Shown: positions 37,940 to 47,744, counted from the stretch's first letter. The stretch is DNA of 64,000 nucleotides from Alphaproteobacteria bacterium (GCA_016869675.1 VGDP01000001.1:144801-208800), one strand, 5' to 3'. Translations and numbers: made by a program. Notes: generated from the letters alone by a model not told the origin.

Positions 37940-39919
37940 TCAGGTCTCCACCGCGTCGAGCACGATCAGCTCGTCGCCCTCGGCGACCAAGTCGCCCTGG
38001 GCGAAGGGTACGCGGGTGACGATACCCGCGGCCGGCGCCGCGATGGTGTGCTCCATCTTCATCGCTTCGAGCGTGATGAGCGGCGCGCCACGTTCCACGC
38101 GCGTCCCCGGCTTGACGTGAACCTTGACCGCCTTGCCGGGCATGGGCGCGCGCAGGTGTCCGACATCGCCCTCGGCGGCATCGCCCCCGCCGCCCAGGGG
38201 ATCGACGAGCGCAAGAACGTGGGTCGGGCCAGGCCCCATCACCGTGATCGTCGGGCCGCCCACGACCACGGTGGCGCTTCGGCGTGTGCCGTTGGCGGTC
38301 AGGGCCAAGGTGCCGCTCCCGTCGTCCTCGGCCGCCAGAGCCATGGCGCGGCCGTCGATGGTGACCAGCAGGTCGGCGTCGCGGTGCTCGACCGTAACGG
38401 GGCGCTCCGTACCGCCGTCGCGCAGGCGCAGGGTCTCGACGGCGGGGGCGTTCAACCGCCAGGGCCGCCCCAAGGCCCAGGGCGACGCCTCCCCGCGCGG
38501 CCGGCCCAGCACCACCGCCGCCACGGCGGCGAGCATCGTCGCGTCGTCGGCCGGACCGGCCGCCGGCACCAGGTCCGGCATGGTCCGACCGAGGAACCCG
38601 GTATCCGGCGCGCCCTTCGCGAACTCTGGGTGCGCCACGACCGCCGCCAGGAAGCCCAGGTTGGTCGGCAGCCCAGCCACGCCGCTGCGCCCGAGGGCAT
38701 CGAGCAGGGCGAGGCGCGCCGTCTCGCGGTCGCGACCATGGACGATTACCTTGGCCAAGAGCGAGTCGTAGTCCGGGCCGATCACGTCACCGGGACCGAA
38801 GCCCGTATCGACGCGCGCGCCGGTGTCGGGGCCCGGCCAGCGCATGGCCGCGATGCGGCCGATCTGGGGCAGGAAGTCGCGTGCCGGATCCTCGGCGCAG
38901 ACGCGCACCTCGAACGCATGTCCAGACGCGCCCACATCGACCTGACCGAACCCCAAAGGATCGCCCGTTGCGACACGAAGCTGAAGTTCTACAAGATCGA
39001 CATTTGTGATCGATTCGGTAACGGAATGCTCAACTTGCAGGCGTGTGTTGACCTCAAGAAAGAAAAAATCATTACCGTCCAAAAGGAACTCGACCGTGCC
39101 GGCGTTGACATAGCCGGCGGCCTTGGCCAACGCGACCGCCGACCCCGTGATCCGCTGGCGCAGGTCGTCGCTCAGGCCCGGTGCCGGCGCCTCCTCGACC
39201 ACCTTCTGGTGCCGGCGCTGGACCGAGCAGTCGCGTTCGTGCAGGTGCACGACGTTGCCGTGGCGGTCAGCGATGACCTGCACCTCGACGTGACGCGGTC
39301 GGCGCACCCAGCGCTCCAGGATCAGCCGGTCGTCGCCGAACGCCCCCTGGGCCTCGCGCCGCGCCGAGCCGATGGCGGCGGCCAGGTCCTCGGCCCGTTC
39401 GACTAGGCGCAGGCCGCGCCCGCCGCCGCCCGCGGCGGCCTTGACCGCTAGGGGAAAACCGATGCGCGCGGCTTCCGCCACCAGCCGGGCATCGCCCTGG
39501 TCGGCACCCTGATAGCCGGGCAACACGGGCACGCCGGCGGCGATCGCCACGTCCTTGGCCGAGCCCTTGAGGCCCAGCCGCTCGATCACGTCCGCCGGCG
39601 GCCCGACGTAAATGACACCGGCCGCCGCGCACGCCCGGGCGAAGGCAGCGCTTTCGGCCAGGAAACCGTAACCGGGGTGGATCGCGTCGGCGCCCGTGGC
39701 CCGCGCCGCGTCGATGACCCGGTCGATGCGCAGGTAGCTTTCGGCCGCCGGCGCCGCGCCCAGCTGGACAGCCTGGTCGGCCATAGCGACGTGGCGCGCG
39801 TGCGCGTCGGCGTCCGAATGGACCGCGACCGTGCCGATCCCCAACCGACGCGCCGTGCGCATGATGCGGCACGCGATCTCGCCCCGGTTGGCGACCAGCA
39901 GGCGCCGAATGGCGGTCAT
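37940..39919 (-). CDS. liuD: Methylcrotonyl-CoA carboxylase biotin-containing subunit
   Basis: The 659-residue subunit carboxylates its own biotin and passes the carboxyl group to LiuB. It has a biotin carboxylase domain (about residues 1-450; KAAAGGGGRGLRLV glycine loop; VNTRLQVEH), a linker domain, and a C-terminal biotinyl domain with the biotin-lysine motif EAMKMEHT. The carboxylase core is unusual at bases about 38980-39090, where composition falls to roughly half GC and the conserved EHPVTE reads EHSVTES. ATG 39919 matches the family. Its partners are liuB and liuC directly upstream. Confidence 0.93.
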   Translation of the reverse strand: MTAIRRLLVANRGEIACRIMRTARRLGIGTVAVHSDADAHARHVAMADQAVQLGAAPAAESYLRIDRVIDAARATGADAIHPGYGFLAESAAFARACAAAGVIYVGPPADVIERLGLKGSAKDVAIAAGVPVLPGYQGADQGDARLVAEAARIGFPLAVKAAAGGGGRGLRLVERAEDLAAAIGSARREAQGAFGDDRLILERWVRRPRHVEVQVIADRHGNVVHLHERDCSVQRRHQKVVEEAPAPGLSDDLRQRITGSAVALAKAAGYVNAGTVEFLLDGNDFFFLEVNTRLQVEHSVTESITNVDLVELQLRVATGDPLGFGQVDVGASGHAFEVRVCAEDPARDFLPQIGRIAAMRWPGPDTGARVDTGFGPGDVIGPDYDSLLAKVIVHGRDRETARLALLDALGRSGVAGLPTNLGFLAAVVAHPEFAKGAPDTGFLGRTMPDLVPAAGPADDATMLAAVAAVVLGRPRGEASPWALGRPWRLNAPAVETLRLRDGGTERPVTVEHRDADLLVTIDGRAMALAAEDDGSGTLALTANGTRRSATVVVGGPTITVMGPGPTHVLALVDPLGGGGDAAEGDVGHLRAPMPGKAVKVHVKPGTRVERGAPLITLEAMKMEHTIAAPAAGIVTRVPFAQGDLVAEGDELIVLDAVET

Positions 39920-39929
39920 GGCGCCCCCG

Positions 39930-40718
39930 TCATGGCGCCCACGACGGCTTGCGCTTCTCGACGAACGCGGCCACGCCTTCGCGCCCCTCGGCGCCGGCGC
40001 GGGCGTCGGCGATGCTGGCGGCGGTGAGTGCCACCAAGTCGTCATCGACCGCACGACCGTGCACGGCACGCACGAGCCGTTTGACCTCGGCGTGGGCGTC
40101 CGTGCCCCCGGCCAGGATCTCGTCGAGCGTCCGGCCGACGGCCGCGTCGATCTGCTCGGGCGCGACGACCTGGTGGACAAGCCCGATCCGCAGCGCCTCG
40201 GCCGCGTCGATCCGCGTGCCGCGCAGCATGAGGGCGCGGGCGTGACGCGGTCCGATCGCTTGGACCACGTAGGGCGAGATCGCGCCGGGCACGATGCCGA
40301 GCCGCACCTCAGTCATGGCGAAGCGCGCGCCCTCGGCGGCGATGGCGATGTCGCAGCAGCACACCAGGCCGAAGCCGCCGCCGAGGGCGGCACCGTGCAC
40401 CCGCGCGACGGTCGGCCTGGGCAACTCGGCCAGCGTGCGCATGAGCCGCGCGAGCGCCAAGGCGTCGCGCAGGTTCGCCTCGCGCGCTGGCGCCGCAGCG
40501 CGCTTCATCCACGTAAGGTCCGCGCCGGCCGAGAAGGAAGGGCCGTTGCCCGCGATCACCACGGCGCGCACGGCCGAGTCGGCCGCCACCGCCTCCAGCG
40601 CCGCCGTGAATTCGGCAATCACCGCGTCGTCGAAGGCGTTGTGACGTTCTGGCCGGTCGAGCGTCACCCAGGCGGCCGGACCGCGCCGTTCGATCGTGAC
40701 CGCCGAGGCTCCGCTCAC
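39930..40718 (-). CDS. liuC: Methylglutaconyl-CoA hydratase (enoyl-CoA hydratase family)
   Basis: The 262-residue crotonase-fold protein probably hydrates 3-methylglutaconyl-CoA to HMG-CoA. It has the first oxyanion segment FSAGADLTWMKR and the second in VHGAALGGGFGLVCCCDIAIA. The specific role is inferred from its place between the two carboxylase subunit genes. The GTG at 40718 follows the liuB stop by two bases and gives a normal N-terminus; the ATG-type frame further upstream lies inside liuB. Confidence 0.92.
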   Translation of the reverse strand: MSGASAVTIERRGPAAWVTLDRPERHNAFDDAVIAEFTAALEAVAADSAVRAVVIAGNGPSFSAGADLTWMKRAAAPAREANLRDALALARLMRTLAELPRPTVARVHGAALGGGFGLVCCCDIAIAAEGARFAMTEVRLGIVPGAISPYVVQAIGPRHARALMLRGTRIDAAEALRIGLVHQVVAPEQIDAAVGRTLDEILAGGTDAHAEVKRLVRAVHGRAVDDDLVALTAASIADARAGAEGREGVAAFVEKRKPSWAP

Positions 40719-40720
40719 GG

Positions 40721-42328
40721 CTACATCCTGAACACGCCGAAGCGTGTCTCCGGGATCGGCGCGTTCAGCGCGGCGGCCAGGCTGAGCCCCAGCACCGTGC
40801 GCGTTTCGGCCGGGTCGATGATGCCGTCGTCCCACAGCCGCGCGGTCGCGTAGTAGGGGTGCCCCTGGGTCTCGTACTGCGCCCGGATCGGTGCCTTGAA
40901 CGCCTCCTCCTCGGCAGCGGGCCAGGCACTACCCTTGGCCTCGGCGCGGTCGCGGCGGATGGTCGCCAGCACGCTGGCCGCCTGCTCGCCGCCCATGACC
41001 GAGATACGCGCGTTGGGCCACATCCACAGGAAGCACGGGCTGTACGCGCGGCCGCACATGGCGTAGTTGCCTGCGCCGAAGCTGCCGCCCACCACCAGCG
41101 TCACCTTGGGCACCTGGGCGCACGCCACCGCGGTGACCAGCTTGGCGCCGTCCTTGGCGATGCCGCCGGCCTCGTACTTCCGGCCCACCATGAAGCCGAC
41201 GATGTTCTGCAGAAACACCAGCGGGATGCGACGCTGGCACGCCAGCTCGATAAAGTGCGCCCCCTTGAGCGCGGACTCCGAGAACAGGATGCCGTTGTTG
41301 GCGATGATCCCCACCGGCATGCCCATGATGCGCGCGAAGCCGGTGACCAATGTGGCGCCGAACAGCGGCTTGAACTCGTCGAACCGGCTGGCGTCGACCA
41401 GGCGCGCGATCACCTCGCGGATCTCGAAGGGCTGGCGCACGTCGGGCGGGATCAGCCCGTAAAGCTCGGCCGGGTCGTACGTGGGTTCCTCGGGCGCGGC
41501 GACGTCCAGATCGGCGCCCCGGGCGCGACCCAGGTTGGCTACGGCGCGCCGGGCCAACGCCAGCGCGTGGCCGTCGTCGCGTGCATAGTGATCCGCCACG
41601 CCCGAGACGCGCGCGTGCACGTCGGCGCCGCCCAGGTCCTCGGCGCTGACCACCTCGCCGGTCGCCGCCTTCACCAGCGGCGGCCCGCCCAGGAAGACGG
41701 TGCCCTGCCCCTTGACGATGATCACCTCGTCCGACATGGCGGGCACGTAGGCGCCGCCCGCCGTGCAGCTGCCCATGACCACGGCGATCTGGGCGATGCC
41801 CTCGGCGGACATGGTCGCTTGGTTGAAGAAGATGCGCCCGAAGTGGTCGCGGTCGGGGAACACCTCGTCCTGGTTGGGCAGGTTGGCGCCGCCGGAATCC
41901 ACCAGGTAGACGCACGGCAGCCGGTGGGCCCGGGCGATCTCCTGGGCTCGCAGGTGCTTCTTGACCGTGATCGGGTAGTAGGTGCCGCCCTTGACGGTGG
42001 CGTCGTTGGCGATGATCACGACCTCGCGCCCCATGACACGGCCCACGCCGGCGATCAAACCGGCGGCCGGAACGTCATCGCCATAGAGTCCGTCGGCCGC
42101 AAGCTGGCCGATCTCGAGGAACGGCGATCCGGGATCGAGCAAGGCTTCGACGCGCTGGCGGGGCAGCAGCTTGCCGCGCGCGAGGTGGCGGGAACGCGCC
42201 TCCTCGTCACCGCCGAGCGCGGCCCGCGCCACCTTGGCCTTGAGATCCGCGACCAGGGCGACGTTGTGCGCCGCGTTGTCGCGAAAGGCCGCCGATCGCA
42301 CGTCGAGCGCGCTGGTCAGGACGGTCAT
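40721..42328 (-). CDS. liuB: Methylcrotonyl-CoA carboxylase carboxyltransferase subunit
   Basis: The 535-residue carboxyltransferase moves the carboxyl group from biotin to 3-methylcrotonyl-CoA. The two crotonase-like domains are visible: the N-terminal one with [20 protein letters not shown] and [16 protein letters not shown], and the C-terminal one with [20 protein letters not shown] and [16 protein letters not shown]. It heads the liuB-liuC-liuD-lyase operon. No isovaleryl-CoA dehydrogenase (liuA) lies next to it. Confidence 0.95.
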   Translation of the reverse strand: MTVLTSALDVRSAAFRDNAAHNVALVADLKAKVARAALGGDEEARSRHLARGKLLPRQRVEALLDPGSPFLEIGQLAADGLYGDDVPAAGLIAGVGRVMGREVVIIANDATVKGGTYYPITVKKHLRAQEIARAHRLPCVYLVDSGGANLPNQDEVFPDRDHFGRIFFNQATMSAEGIAQIAVVMGSCTAGGAYVPAMSDEVIIVKGQGTVFLGGPPLVKAATGEVVSAEDLGGADVHARVSGVADHYARDDGHALALARRAVANLGRARGADLDVAAPEEPTYDPAELYGLIPPDVRQPFEIREVIARLVDASRFDEFKPLFGATLVTGFARIMGMPVGIIANNGILFSESALKGAHFIELACQRRIPLVFLQNIVGFMVGRKYEAGGIAKDGAKLVTAVACAQVPKVTLVVGGSFGAGNYAMCGRAYSPCFLWMWPNARISVMGGEQAASVLATIRRDRAEAKGSAWPAAEEEAFKAPIRAQYETQGHPYYATARLWDDGIIDPAETRTVLGLSLAAALNAPIPETRFGVFRM

Positions 42329-42370
42329 GTCCCCTCCTCGCGCGCAGCTTGGGCCACGGGCCGCCGGCTT

Positions 42371-42887
42371 TCAAGCCACCAGCAGGCGCCACGCGGCACC
42401 CAGCGCGGCGCAAAGCGCGAGCGTGCGCGGGATACCCAGATGGAAGCGGAACAGTGCAATGGCAGCGACGAAGGACAGCGCCAGCGCGGCCACGTCCACG
42501 CTGGCGGGGTCCGGCAGCGCGAGCCGGAGCGGCCCCCACGCCCTGGTTTCCACGGTCGCGAACACGACGTGCAACGCGAACCACAGCGACAGATTCAGGA
42601 TGACGCCGACGACCGCGGTGGTGATCGCGGCCAGTGCCGAGGCGAGCCGCGCGACCCCGCCAGCCCGGCAGCAGCCAGCCGGCGTAGGTGGCGAGCTGCA
42701 TGGCCTAGGGCCCAGGCAGGAGCATGCAGAAGTTGAGCGCGTGCAGGTACTGGCACTCCTCGAGCCAGCACTTCTCCTGCACGAGCACGCGGTGCATGAG
42801 CGCGATCTGCGTCGCCGGGCCGCCGAACGAGATGCGCCCGATGCGCCCGAACACCCGCACCAGTTCGGCGAAGGCGACGTTTGTCAC
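42371..42887 (-). pseudogene. chrA: Chromate transporter ChrA, truncated remnant
   Basis: The N-terminus is intact for 60 residues (GRISFGGPATQIALMHR, then YLHALNFCMLLPGP). A TAG at 42705-42707 then stands where chrA has glutamate before AMQLATYAGW. About a dozen codons later the frame shifts and jumps to a C-terminal membrane segment (VVGVILNLSLWFALHVVFAT) ending at 42371. Only about 170 codons remain of a usual 400, so most of the middle is deleted. The start overlaps the rhodanese-ChrB gene by four bases, so this was a chromate-resistance pair. Confidence 0.85.
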
Positions 42888-43669
42888 AACGCCACCGGAG
42901 GCCAGCCGTGCTTCTCGGCCAGGGCGTGGCAGCGCCAGGCGTAGAGCGCGTCGTAGACGACGAAGCCGCGGGCCGACGCATCGTGGTCGTCGTCAGTCTC
43001 GGCGGAGATTCCGAGCGAGGCGGCTAGCAGCCCGGCGCACTTGGGCGCCAGATCGGGCCGACCCGTGTCGGCCCCGCGTACGATGGGCGCGAGGCCCAGG
43101 AGCGCGGAGTCGTTGACGCCGAAGCGCTTCAGGAACGCATCGAAGCTGCAGTCATCGCCATCGTGGGAGAACGCGACCCCGGGGATGTCGAAGGGCACGG
43201 CACCAGATTCTGCCGCCACCGCCTCGACCTGGTCGGCCGCGACGAACAGGATCGACGCGCGCGGATCGACGAAGCGGCGAATGAACCACGGACACGCGAT
43301 GCGATCGACCTTCGGCCGCTCGCGCGTGATCCAACCGTGGGGCGCATCGAACCGCTTGACGGTCGGCAGGCCCGCCGCCTTCCAGCCTTCGATGCCCTCG
43401 GACAGAGTCCACGCACGCACGCCGCGCGCGCGCAGCGCGGCGCACGCCATCTGGCTGACATTGTGGCCGTGGGCGCAGTAGGCGACCACGTCCTCGCCCG
43501 CGTTGAGGGGCCACCGCTCGGTCTCGCGGTGATCGAGCCAGGAGGCGCCCGGCAGGGCGCGATCGTCCGCCTCGAATGCGGCGCGCCGGCGCACGTCCAC
43601 GATGCGGGGCGCCGCCGGCGTCCCGATCAAGCGGTAAAGGTCATGGGGTTTCAGATGAAAGCCGCTCAT
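42884..43669 (-). CDS. Rhodanese plus ChrB C-terminal domain chromate resistance protein
   Basis: A 261-residue two-domain protein. Residues about 1-100 form a rhodanese domain with IVDVRRRAAFEADD and the active-site loop VAYCAHGHNVSQMA. Residues about 115-261 match the chromate-resistance ChrB C-terminal domain, starting KVDRIACPWFIRRFVDPRA. Such proteins sit before chrA. ATG 43669 is preferred; a GTG at 43690 adds seven residues. Its chrA partner here is broken. Confidence 0.85.
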   Translation of the reverse strand: MSGFHLKPHDLYRLIGTPAAPRIVDVRRRAAFEADDRALPGASWLDHRETERWPLNAGEDVVAYCAHGHNVSQMACAALRARGVRAWTLSEGIEGWKAAGLPTVKRFDAPHGWITRERPKVDRIACPWFIRRFVDPRASILFVAADQVEAVAAESGAVPFDIPGVAFSHDGDDCSFDAFLKRFGVNDSALLGLAPIVRGADTGRPDLAPKCAGLLAASLGISAETDDDHDASARGFVVYDALYAWRCHALAEKHGWPPVAL

Positions 43670-43806
43670 AGCCAAGGCTCCGTGTTGCACGGAGTGGCGC
43701 TTGGGCGGATCGCCTGACGGGGCGGCCGCGACGGGCCCCGTGCCCCGCCCATTAGGTGATTAGGGCACGATCGTCAACCTCCCGACGCGGCCACGGCCAC
43801 GCACGA

Positions 43807-44565
43807 CTAAGCCTTGTAGCCGGGGTCCTTCTGGTCGAGCAGGCGGACGAGCGCCGGCCACTCGTGCTCACCGGGCGGGTAGTCGGCGTACTGCGCCGCG
43901 GCCTTGAGCTGGATGTCCTTGGGCACGGTGCGGTAGGGGCGCCCCGTTGCCAGGATGTCGACCTGCACGCGGCAGGCGCGCTCGAAGTAGACCATCAAAA
44001 CGAACGCCTCGCCGACCGAGCGGCCCACTGTGATCAGGCCGTGGTTGCGCAAGAACAGGCACGAGGCATCGCCCAGGCTGCGCGCGATGCGCTCGCGCTC
44101 GCCGAGGTCGACGCCCAGCCCCTCGTAGTCGTGGTACGCGACCTTCTGGTGGAAGCTCAGCCCATCCTGGATGAAGGGCAGCAGGCCGTCCTCGAGGCAG
44201 CCGACGGCGCAACCGGCACGCGTATGGGTGTGCAGCACGCACGCCACGTCGGGGCGCGCCAGATGGATCGCCGAATGGATGACGAAGCCGGTGTAGTTGG
44301 TCTCGCCGCCGCCGATCACCGTGCCGTCGGTCTTGACCTTGACCAGGTTCGAGGCCGTGATCTCGTCATAGCGCAGACCGAACGGGTTGATCAGGAAGTG
44401 GCCTTCCTCGCCCGGCACGCGCGCGGTGATGTGGTTCCAGATGAAGTCCGACATGCCGTAGCGGTCGACCAGACGGTACGCCGCGGCCAGATCGACCCGC
44501 ATGCGCCATTCGGCGTCGGTCCAGGAGGCGGTGGCGGACGAAACGGCCTTAAGGGCGGTGGGCAT
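43807..44565 (-). CDS. Class II aldolase/adducin family protein
   Basis: The 252-residue protein has the adducin/aldolase II fold with zinc ligands in VLHTHTRAGCAVG and FLRNHGLITVGRS, plus the phosphate-loop-like segment NHITARVPGEEGHFLINPFGL. These enzymes cleave or epimerise sugar phosphates or related hydroxy acids; this group's substrate is unknown. A related, broken copy is at 51874-52620. The ATG at 44565 gives the conserved start; the longer frame upstream is not coding. Confidence 0.85.
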   Translation of the reverse strand: MPTALKAVSSATASWTDAEWRMRVDLAAAYRLVDRYGMSDFIWNHITARVPGEEGHFLINPFGLRYDEITASNLVKVKTDGTVIGGGETNYTGFVIHSAIHLARPDVACVLHTHTRAGCAVGCLEDGLLPFIQDGLSFHQKVAYHDYEGLGVDLGERERIARSLGDASCLFLRNHGLITVGRSVGEAFVLMVYFERACRVQVDILATGRPYRTVPKDIQLKAAAQYADYPPGEHEWPALVRLLDQKDPGYKA

Positions 44566-44651
44566 GGCGGCGTTCCCTGTGTTGCGCGTCAGGGCGCCAT
44601 TATCGTGCAACCCGCGCCGGAGCGCCACACCCCGGCGGATGTGGTTTACGC

Positions 44652-44855
44652 CTAGTTGACGCGGCCGCTGGCCACGCGGGTCACCATCTCGGACTGGACC
44701 TCGAGCGCGCGGCGCACACCGTCCCAGCCGTTCTCGCGGCACACGTCGAGCGCCTGTTGCGGCCCCAGGTGCTGGGTCAGCAGCACCGCGAACTGGTGGC
44801 ACGAGTCGAACTTCAGACCCACGAGCGAAGAGCAGTCCATGGTTGGCCTCGTCAT
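44652..44855 (-). CDS. Small hypothetical protein
   Basis: A 67-residue reading frame with a balanced composition, including LKFDSCHQFAVLLTQHLGPQ and ALDVCRENGWDGV, unlike the arginine- and alanine-rich shadows around it. No signal peptide or membrane segment. It may start at ATG 44855 or five codons later. No family is recognised. Confidence 0.5.
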   Translation of the reverse strand: MTRPTMDCSSLVGLKFDSCHQFAVLLTQHLGPQQALDVCRENGWDGVRRALEVQSEMVTRVASGRVN

Positions 44856-44909
44856 CCGTGGGGCCCGAACGGCCCCGTCGCGAGGATTACTGCAAGGCGC
44901 GTGCCAGAC

Positions 44910-45638
44910 TCAGTGTGCCAAGCCACTCCGTCGTTTGCGCACCTTCGCCGCCCACAGATTGAGCGCCTCGACACCCGCCGAGAACGCCACGGCGAAGTAG
45001 AGGTAGCCGCGCGGCACGTGGAAATGCAGGCCATCGGCCACCAGCGCCGTACCGACCAGCAGCAAGAAGCTGAGCGCCAGCATCTTGACCGTCGGGTGCG
45101 CCTGGACGAAGGCGCTGACCGGCTCAGACGCGACCAGCATGACGATCATGGCGATCACCACGGCGGCAATCATCACCGGAATGTCGTCGACCATGCCGAC
45201 GGCTGTGATCACCGAATCGAGCGAGAACACCACGTCGAGCACCACGATCTGACCGATCGCGGCCGCGAGCGTCGTGGTGCCGACCACTGATTCGGCGTGG
45301 CTGCCCTCGAGCATGTGGTGCATTTCGAGCGTGCCCTTGACGATCAGGAACAGACCGCCAAGCAGCAGCACGAGATCGCGCCACGACACCTCGTGGTCCA
45401 GAAGCGAGAACAGCGGCGCCGTCAGCCCGACGATCCAGGAAATGCTGAGCAGCAGGACCAGCCGGCCGCCGAGCGCCAGCCCCAGGCCGAGCTGCCGCGC
45501 CAAGCGTTGCTGATGCAGCGGCAGCCGTGCCGAAACGATTGACAAGAAAATGATGTTGTCGATGCCGAGGACGACTTCGAGCGCGGTCAGGGTCGCCAGG
45601 CTGATCCAGACTTCCGGACTACTCAGCAGTTCGATCAC
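44910..45638 (-). CDS. TerC-family integral membrane protein
   Basis: A 242-residue protein with about seven transmembrane helices and the TerC hallmarks: ALEVVLGIDNIIFLSIV near the N-terminus and VVLDVVFSLDSVITAVGM in the middle, each with acidic residues inside the membrane. TerC proteins export manganese or support membrane-protein metalation. I see no clear manganese riboswitch in the 190 bases upstream. The gene is intact although it sits among broken genes. Confidence 0.88.
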   Translation of the reverse strand: MIELLSSPEVWISLATLTALEVVLGIDNIIFLSIVSARLPLHQQRLARQLGLGLALGGRLVLLLSISWIVGLTAPLFSLLDHEVSWRDLVLLLGGLFLIVKGTLEMHHMLEGSHAESVVGTTTLAAAIGQIVVLDVVFSLDSVITAVGMVDDIPVMIAAVVIAMIVMLVASEPVSAFVQAHPTVKMLALSFLLLVGTALVADGLHFHVPRGYLYFAVAFSAGVEALNLWAAKVRKRRSGLAH

Positions 45639-45830
45639 GGTTAGCGGTCCGTTACCGTTGCGGGCCGCCAGCTATAGCGTCACGACTGACGCCGCGCCAC
45701 GAAAAGAAACGGGGCCGGCGAACAGGCCCTGAGTTCGGCTTGAACAGGGAGGACATCATGAAGATGTGGTCGAACGATGCCACGGGGACGCGCCGTGGGC
45801 TGTGAGCCCCGTCACTCGGCGCGCGATAGC
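45639..45830. other. Intergenic segment with a 14-codon reading frame
   Basis: On the plus strand GGGAGG lies a few bases before ATG 45758, which opens MKMWSNDATGTRRGL and stops at once. The strong ribosome binding site with such a short frame could mark a gene remnant. No promoter, terminator or RNA is evident in the rest of the segment. Confidence 0.3.
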
Positions 45831-46600
45831 TCAGTGCTCGCGCGGGCGCACGAGATCGCGGCCGATGATGTCGCGCTGGATCTCCGACGTCCCTTCCCAG
45901 ATGCGCTCGACGCGCGCGTCCCGCCACAGCCGTTCGATCGGCATGTCCTCCATCAGCCCCATGCCGCCGAAGTTCTGCACCGCCTGGTCGGTGACGCGCC
46001 CGACCATCTCGGTGGCGAACAGCTTGGCCATCGAGGTATCGGCCCGCGTGCAGCGCCCCTGGTCCAGCAAACAGGCCGCGTGCAGCACCGTCAGTTCGGC
46101 CGCGCGCAGCTCGGTCGCCATGTCGGCGATCTTGAACGAGATGCCTGGAATCGGCCGATAGCCTGGCCGAACTGCTTGCGCGTCGTGGCCCAGTTGAGGC
46201 TCAGTTCCAGCGCGCGCTCAGCGCGCCCGACCGAGAACGCGCCCATGGCGATGCGCCCGGCGTAGAGCCAGTCGTTGGCGAAGTCGAAGCCCTTGCCCTC
46301 CTCGCCCACGATGTGGTCGTCGCCGACGCGCACGTCGTTGAGCGTGATTTCGTTGGGGTTGCAGCCGCGGTCGACCATGGCGCGCATGACGCGCGCCTCG
46401 ACCCCGGGCGTGTCCTTGTCGACCAGGAAGGCGGTGATTCGGTTGCGCGGACCCTTCCCCGTCTGGTCGGTGCCGGTGACCGCGAACAGGATGATGAAGT
46501 CCGCCTGGTCGGCGTTGCTGATGAAGTGCTTGCGTCCGTTGATGACCCAGCCGGCGCCGGCGCGCGCCGCGCGGGTCTGGATGCCGCGCGCGCCGATTCG
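45831..46600 (-). pseudogene. Acyl-CoA dehydrogenase, N-terminally truncated and frameshifted
   Basis: The middle and C-terminal parts are recognisable. Reading leftward from 46600 are GAGWVINGRKHFISNADQADF, LVDKDTPGVEARVM, then RKQFGQAIGRFQ, and after a frameshift at about 46143-46146, MATELRAAELTVLH and the terminal YEGTSEIQ-like RIWEGTSEIQRDIIGR. One missing base in a GGG run explains the shift. The first 140 or so residues are absent because the gene is cut at about 46600, where a rightward MocR remnant begins. Likely a fatty or branched acyl-CoA enzyme; substrate unknown. Confidence 0.85.
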
Positions 46601-47654
46601 GATGCCCTACTGGGCAATACGCTGCGGTCTCTCGCGGCCGACGGCCATCTCGGCCACCTGCTCGACTACCAGGCCCATCGTGGCCAGCCGGAGCACCGGG
46701 ATACCGGCGCCGCGTGGGTCGCGCGTCACGGCCTGGACGTGTCACCCGAGCAGGTCATCCTGACATCCGGTGGCCAGCACGCCATGGCGGTTCTGCTGGG
46801 GTCGCTGGCCGGGCCGGGCGACACCTTGCTGTGCGAGGCGTTGACCTACCCCAGCGTCAAGGCGCTGGCGGATTTTTTTCCGCTTCGATCTGGTCGGCGT
46901 GGCGCTGGACGAGCGGGGCATGATTCCCGAGGCCTTCGACGAGGCGTGCCAGACCTACCGCCCGAAGGCGTTGTTCAGCATGCCGAGCCTGCACAACCCG
47001 ACCGGCGCCCACATGCTGGAGGATCGGCGGCGCACGGCAGCGGCGATCGCGCGCCGCCACCGCGTGCGGACCGTCGAGGACGACATCTACGGCTTCCTGG
47101 TCGAGGACGGGCACGCGCCCTTGGTCAGCCATGCGCCGGAGCTCGGCTTCTACTTCCTCAGTCTGTCCAAGGCGATGGCGCCCGGCCTACGGGTCAGCTA
47201 CGTCGCCGTGCCGCGCGACCAGGTCGCTGCCGTGACGGCGGCCGTCCATGCGACCGCCTACATGACGGCACCCCTGATGGCCGAGATCGCTATGCGCTGG
47301 ATCGGCGACGGCACCGGGGCACGCATGGTCGAGAGTTACCGGCGTGAAGCCATCGCCCGGCAGGCGCTGACCCGCGAGGCGTTGCGCGGCTTCACCTACA
47401 CCGCGCATCCGGCCGGGTTCCACGGGATCCTGACGCTGCCGGAGCCCTGGACCCCGGGTACGTTCGTCGCCGAGCTTCGGCAAAGGGGCGTCGTGCTGTC
47501 GCCGGCCAGCGCGTTCGCCGCCGACGGAACAGCGCCGCCGTTCGTGCGTCTGTGCCTCTCGTGCACCCGCGACCGCGCCGAACTGGCCCGGGCTCTGCGC
47601 ATCGTGGCCGACCTAGCCAGCGAACCACCCCAGGCTCACCTGGCCGTTGTTTGA
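46592..47654 (+). pseudogene. MocR/GntR-type regulator, aminotransferase domain only, frameshifted
   Basis: The aminotransferase-like domain of a MocR regulator is visible: DYQAHRGQPEHRD, VILTSGGQHAMAVLL, LCEALTYPSVKALAD, MPSLHNPTGAHM and the PLP lysine in FLSLSKAMAPGLRVSY. The N-terminal winged-helix DNA-binding domain is missing. A T7 tract at 46873-46879 shifts the frame; with six T the sequence would read continuously as ADFFRFDLVGVALDERG. The gene abuts the truncated acyl-CoA dehydrogenase head to head. Confidence 0.85.
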
Positions 47655-47744
47655 AGTCCGGGCGGGATTGCGCGGGACCGCCATCAATGGTCACAAGGTT
47701 CGACTAAGCATTCCGCGTGGGAGTCCCGTCCGCGCGGGGGAGTC

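Noticed and set aside
40859-42736. 625-codon rightward open frame opposite liuB
   Set aside because: Antisense of a complete carboxyltransferase; the frame has no protein-like features.
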